Positions 63,101 through 64,000 of a DNA stretch of 64,000 bases are shown here, piece by piece (the stretch's first letter is position 1; every line of letters begins with the position of its first letter). The stretch is from contig NC_132972.1 in assembly GCF_047496725.1 (NCBI RefSeq), forward strand, positions 5,448,001 through 5,512,000. Direction: 5' to 3'. Source of the DNA: Anoplolepis gracilipes (Eukaryota; Arthropoda; Insecta; Hymenoptera; Formicidae). The position numbers and the translations under genes are program-made. The notes beneath the pieces were generated by a model, which ran no database searches, was not told the origin of the DNA, and saw only the letters and a program-made list of their open reading frames with translations.

Positions 63101-64000
63101 AGAAAAACACAGAGCCACTTAAGTTTGAAATATTAGATTCATAAATGTACTGAAAAAAATGAATAGATAATTTTTCGTAAGATAAATATTTTTTTTATTT
63201 GCATAACAATTTCATTTTTTGTTACTAAAAATAAAAAAAATATGTACTGTACATTCAATATTTTGTTAAAAATTGAATTGTAAACATTATATAAACAAAA
63301 ATAGATAACTCACAATTTGGTTTATCGATGAATTGCTTGCATTAAAAGCATCAGAAAGGGAATTTTTAAAAAATTCCCAGAATCAATAAAATTCCATGAT
63401 AAATATCTGATATCTTCAGATACAAAAAAATTCCTGACAATTCCAAGTTTTCTGTGTTTTTCCAGGGAGTAGACACCCTGATATTATATAATTGACATAA
63501 CGTATTTCATAAAAAAATCAACCTTCCGAATTCATGTCATACACACAATGACCCATTGTACACATATGTATATGTATATATGCACCGAAAAAAATTGTAT
63601 TCTCGAAACGTATATAAGAATATATTTTCTTTTTTGCGTGATATTTTTTAAAATACCTTATTTATTTATAAATTAAATCGAATTAAATAAAAACCGTATA
63701 TTTAACTTGTCAAAGTTGTCATCATAGCAAATGTCTACTTGTGAAATTTTTTGTTATCTTTGAAATTAATAATCAAATGTTAAATAATACAATAGTAAGA
63801 AAATATCATATTCAATATATATATATTACATGTTAAAAAATGACACTACTTTAATCTTTACAGATTTCTCTCTTAAATCAAAAGGATTCTTTTGACGCTT
63901 ATTTTAGAGAAAGATATAAAGATACAATTTTTTCGGTGCACACATATATTACCACAAATACGTTACCTCGAGGATCCTTTGCTGCAGCGCGTGGCCATGC
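43353..64000 (-). CDS. HDAC4: Class IIa histone deacetylase HDAC4 (C-terminal 989 aa; 5' end outside window)
   Basis: Signal-responsive transcriptional co-repressor that shuttles between nucleus and cytoplasm. Exons in coding order: 63967-64000 (partial), 56862-56966, 52132-52254, 51595-51677, 50275-50384, 48271-48408, 47410-47507, 47140-47277, 46548-46881, 45885-46319, 45325-45594, 44613-44956, 43844-44398, 43568-43707, 43353-43416. Every phase agrees. Order of parts: Gln-rich coiled coil (HHQLQQQLLRQQYQAQERQL, then WEQQKQLEERREKERLEALR), LVNKK motif, 14-3-3 site RKTASEP, basic NLS (RLKQRVERN ... RRKDR), TSPSLPNISLG-like SPSLPNISLG, second site RTQSAP, third site RALSSP, then the deacetylase domain. 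Catalytic features: RPPGHHAETNQAMGFCFFNS, DWDVHHGNGTQ, SAGFDA and LALEGGYDL. The tail has TETVSAMASLSMQQ (export-signal-like) and EEPMEQDEAK. A canonical Tyr replaces the His of vertebrate class IIa enzymes, as in other invertebrates. The MEF2-binding N-terminus is not in the window. Confidence 0.95.
44957..45324 (-). other. HDAC4 intron within the deacetylase domain
   Basis: AT-rich 368-bp intron, donor TTTG/GTAAGT and acceptor TATGCAG. No other feature seen. Confidence 0.8.
47508..48270 (-). other. HDAC4 intron with (GA)n repeat
   Basis: Intron between the NLS exon and the Ser/Pro-rich exon. It contains a (GA)n run at 48042-48070 and TATA/GAGA microsatellites at 48186-48265. No coding exon seen. 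Confidence 0.75.
48042..48070. repeat. (GA)n microsatellite
   Basis: About 14 perfect GA units in an HDAC4 intron. On the minus strand it reads as a pyrimidine tract. Confidence 0.92.
48409..50274 (-). other. HDAC4 intron between the two halves of the first 14-3-3 site
   Basis: A 1.87-kb intron that interrupts the alanine codon of RKTASEP (AAGACAG/GTAATT ... GGTCAG/CCTCGGAG). The acceptor has an unusually poor pyrimidine tract. A GC-richer patch lies at 48430-48650. No coding exon recognised. Confidence 0.7.
50385..51594 (-). other. HDAC4 intron
   Basis: A 1.2-kb AT-rich intron. The patch at 50840-51000 is GC-richer, but its open frame (minus strand) has no splice support. Nothing else seen. 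Confidence 0.7.
51678..52131 (-). other. HDAC4 intron
   Basis: AT-rich 454-bp intron with ordinary donor CTTCAG/GTAAGT and acceptor ATTATAG. No other feature seen. Confidence 0.75.
52255..56861 (-). other. Large HDAC4 intron
   Basis: A 4.6-kb intron in the Gln-rich coiled-coil region. It contains GC-richer patches at 53160-53640, 54310-54440 and 56010-56460, which could be regulatory or alternative-promoter DNA, and a (TA)n run at 54081-54127. No coding exon on either strand is convincing. Confidence 0.6.
54081..54127. repeat. (TA)n microsatellite
   Basis: About 23 TA units within an HDAC4 intron, flanked by TACATACATTACGG-type degenerate repeats. Confidence 0.93.
58241..59678 (+). CDS. Membrane RING-finger E3 ubiquitin ligase, RNF170-like
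   Basis: Predicted ER-type membrane ubiquitin ligase. Exons: 58241-58506, 58899-59103, 59478-59678, which keep frame (phases 2 and 0) and give 223 aa. Residues about 29-48 form a transmembrane helix (ALRITVLAVGFGICVLLF) followed by a basic stop-transfer stretch. The C3HC4 RING runs from about residue 101: CPICLNAP, then APCGHLLCAECLASYC, a Pro/Ala insert and CPLC. A second hydrophobic helix near the C-terminus (FFNLLTLFLIVGLIAAKL) follows IREYNNHRGSMMS, which resembles the conserved segment after the RING in RNF170. The N-terminal helix, RING and C-terminal helix order supports RNF170-like, though it is shorter than human RNF170 and orthology is not proven. It lies wholly inside an HDAC4 intron on the opposite strand. 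The start is the first ATG of the open frame, with GTGAA just upstream. Confidence 0.85.
60468..60911 (+). CDS. Unrecognised single-exon ORF, possible small membrane protein
   Basis: An uninterrupted 147-codon frame in very AT-rich intronic DNA, starting MCFYKYICKYK and ending MYMYSPI. A hydrophobic stretch with a likely membrane helix lies at about 34-50 (YYVIAAGIIMLLFSHFI). It is followed by a polar Asn/Lys-rich region with NNS and then an amphipathic Lys/Asp/Phe-rich C-terminus (SLDFISFVQSKKFKELTDID). I do not recognise the family. It could be a young nested gene, a relic of a duplicated neighbour or a chance ORF. The balanced polar C-terminal half is less typical of random AT-rich translation. 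Confidence 0.28.
   Translation: MCFYKYICKYKMISYNVLYIFYMYCVFMNAIKSYYVIAAGIIMLLFSHFITRKLFYESINVIAHVFNYKNMTKNCENNSSTKKCANANNRLLFRNNNLYSEKIVQVSLDFISFVQSKKFKELTDIDKYLKSLFKHFDKRNMYMYSPI
63330..63482 (-). mobile_element. Possible transposon remnant with GGGAATTTT-type motifs
   Basis: On the minus strand the segment opens CAGGGTGTCTACTCCCTGG and continues with several spaced GGAATTT/TCAGGAATTT and TTCTGGGAATTTTTT motifs. This pattern resembles repetitive element termini seen in animal genomes. No second inverted end or target duplication was found, so assignment is tentative. Confidence 0.35.

Larger units (their letters stand above)
56967..63966 (-). other. Largest HDAC4 intron, host of a nested RING gene
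   Basis: A 7-kb intron between the exon coding RILE and the exon coding LQQHHQ, phase 0. It carries the plus-strand RING-finger gene (58241-59678) and a plus-strand 147-codon ORF (60468-60911). Otherwise it is AT-rich. A GC-richer patch at 57240-57560 lies upstream of the nested gene and may be its promoter. A possible transposon remnant lies at 63330-63482. Confidence 0.8.

Overview
The window is animal nuclear DNA, almost certainly from an insect and probably a hymenopteran (an ant is my best guess). The support is multi-exon genes with GT-AG introns, AT-rich introns and intergenic DNA with many microsatellites, and insect-type versions of four recognisable genes. The species is an inference. 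There is no bacterial, organelle or CRISPR content.

Layout from left to right. (1) 858-18352, minus strand: a 16-exon group VI chitinase (Cht6-like). It has a signal peptide, a GH18 catalytic domain, one CBM14 chitin-binding domain, and about 2,800 residues of Ser/Thr-rich mucin-like tail carried mainly on two giant 3' exons. (2) 18353-31170: about 12.8 kb with no convincing gene, only a decayed coding-like patch at 29328-29770 and a possible hAT-type transposon end near 30492. (3) 31171-34931, minus: the six-RRM ribosome-biogenesis protein RBM19/Mrd1, 11 exons, 895 aa. (4) 36009-37716, plus: elongation factor TFIIS, 4 exons, 311 aa. It is divergently oriented from RBM19 across a 1.08-kb spacer that contains a foldback (MITE-like) element. 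(5) 37717-43352: gene-free, with large TA and CA microsatellites, probably including the HDAC4 3'UTR. (6) 43353 to the right edge, minus: class IIa histone deacetylase HDAC4, 15 exons seen covering the C-terminal 989 aa, with the N-terminus outside the window. (7) Nested on the plus strand in the 7-kb HDAC4 intron 56967-63966: a three-exon membrane RING-finger E3 ligase (RNF170-like, 223 aa) and an unrecognised 147-aa single-exon ORF.

The genes belong to unrelated housekeeping or regulatory pathways (cuticle/chitin matrix, rRNA processing, transcript elongation, transcriptional repression, ER ubiquitination). There is no operon-like cooperation. The physical links are the divergent RBM19/TFIIS pair and the RING gene nested antisense in HDAC4. 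Exon boundaries were set by eye from splice signals and reading-frame phase. In RBM19, TFIIS, HDAC4 and the RING gene every junction keeps frame. In the chitinase two junctions are non-standard: one GC-AG intron, and one weak-donor join between the two giant exons. No undescribed multi-gene system is evident. The most unusual items are the possible isoform switches built into the chitinase gene, the 289-bp intronic tandem duplication, the unidentified nested ORF and the decayed coding patch.
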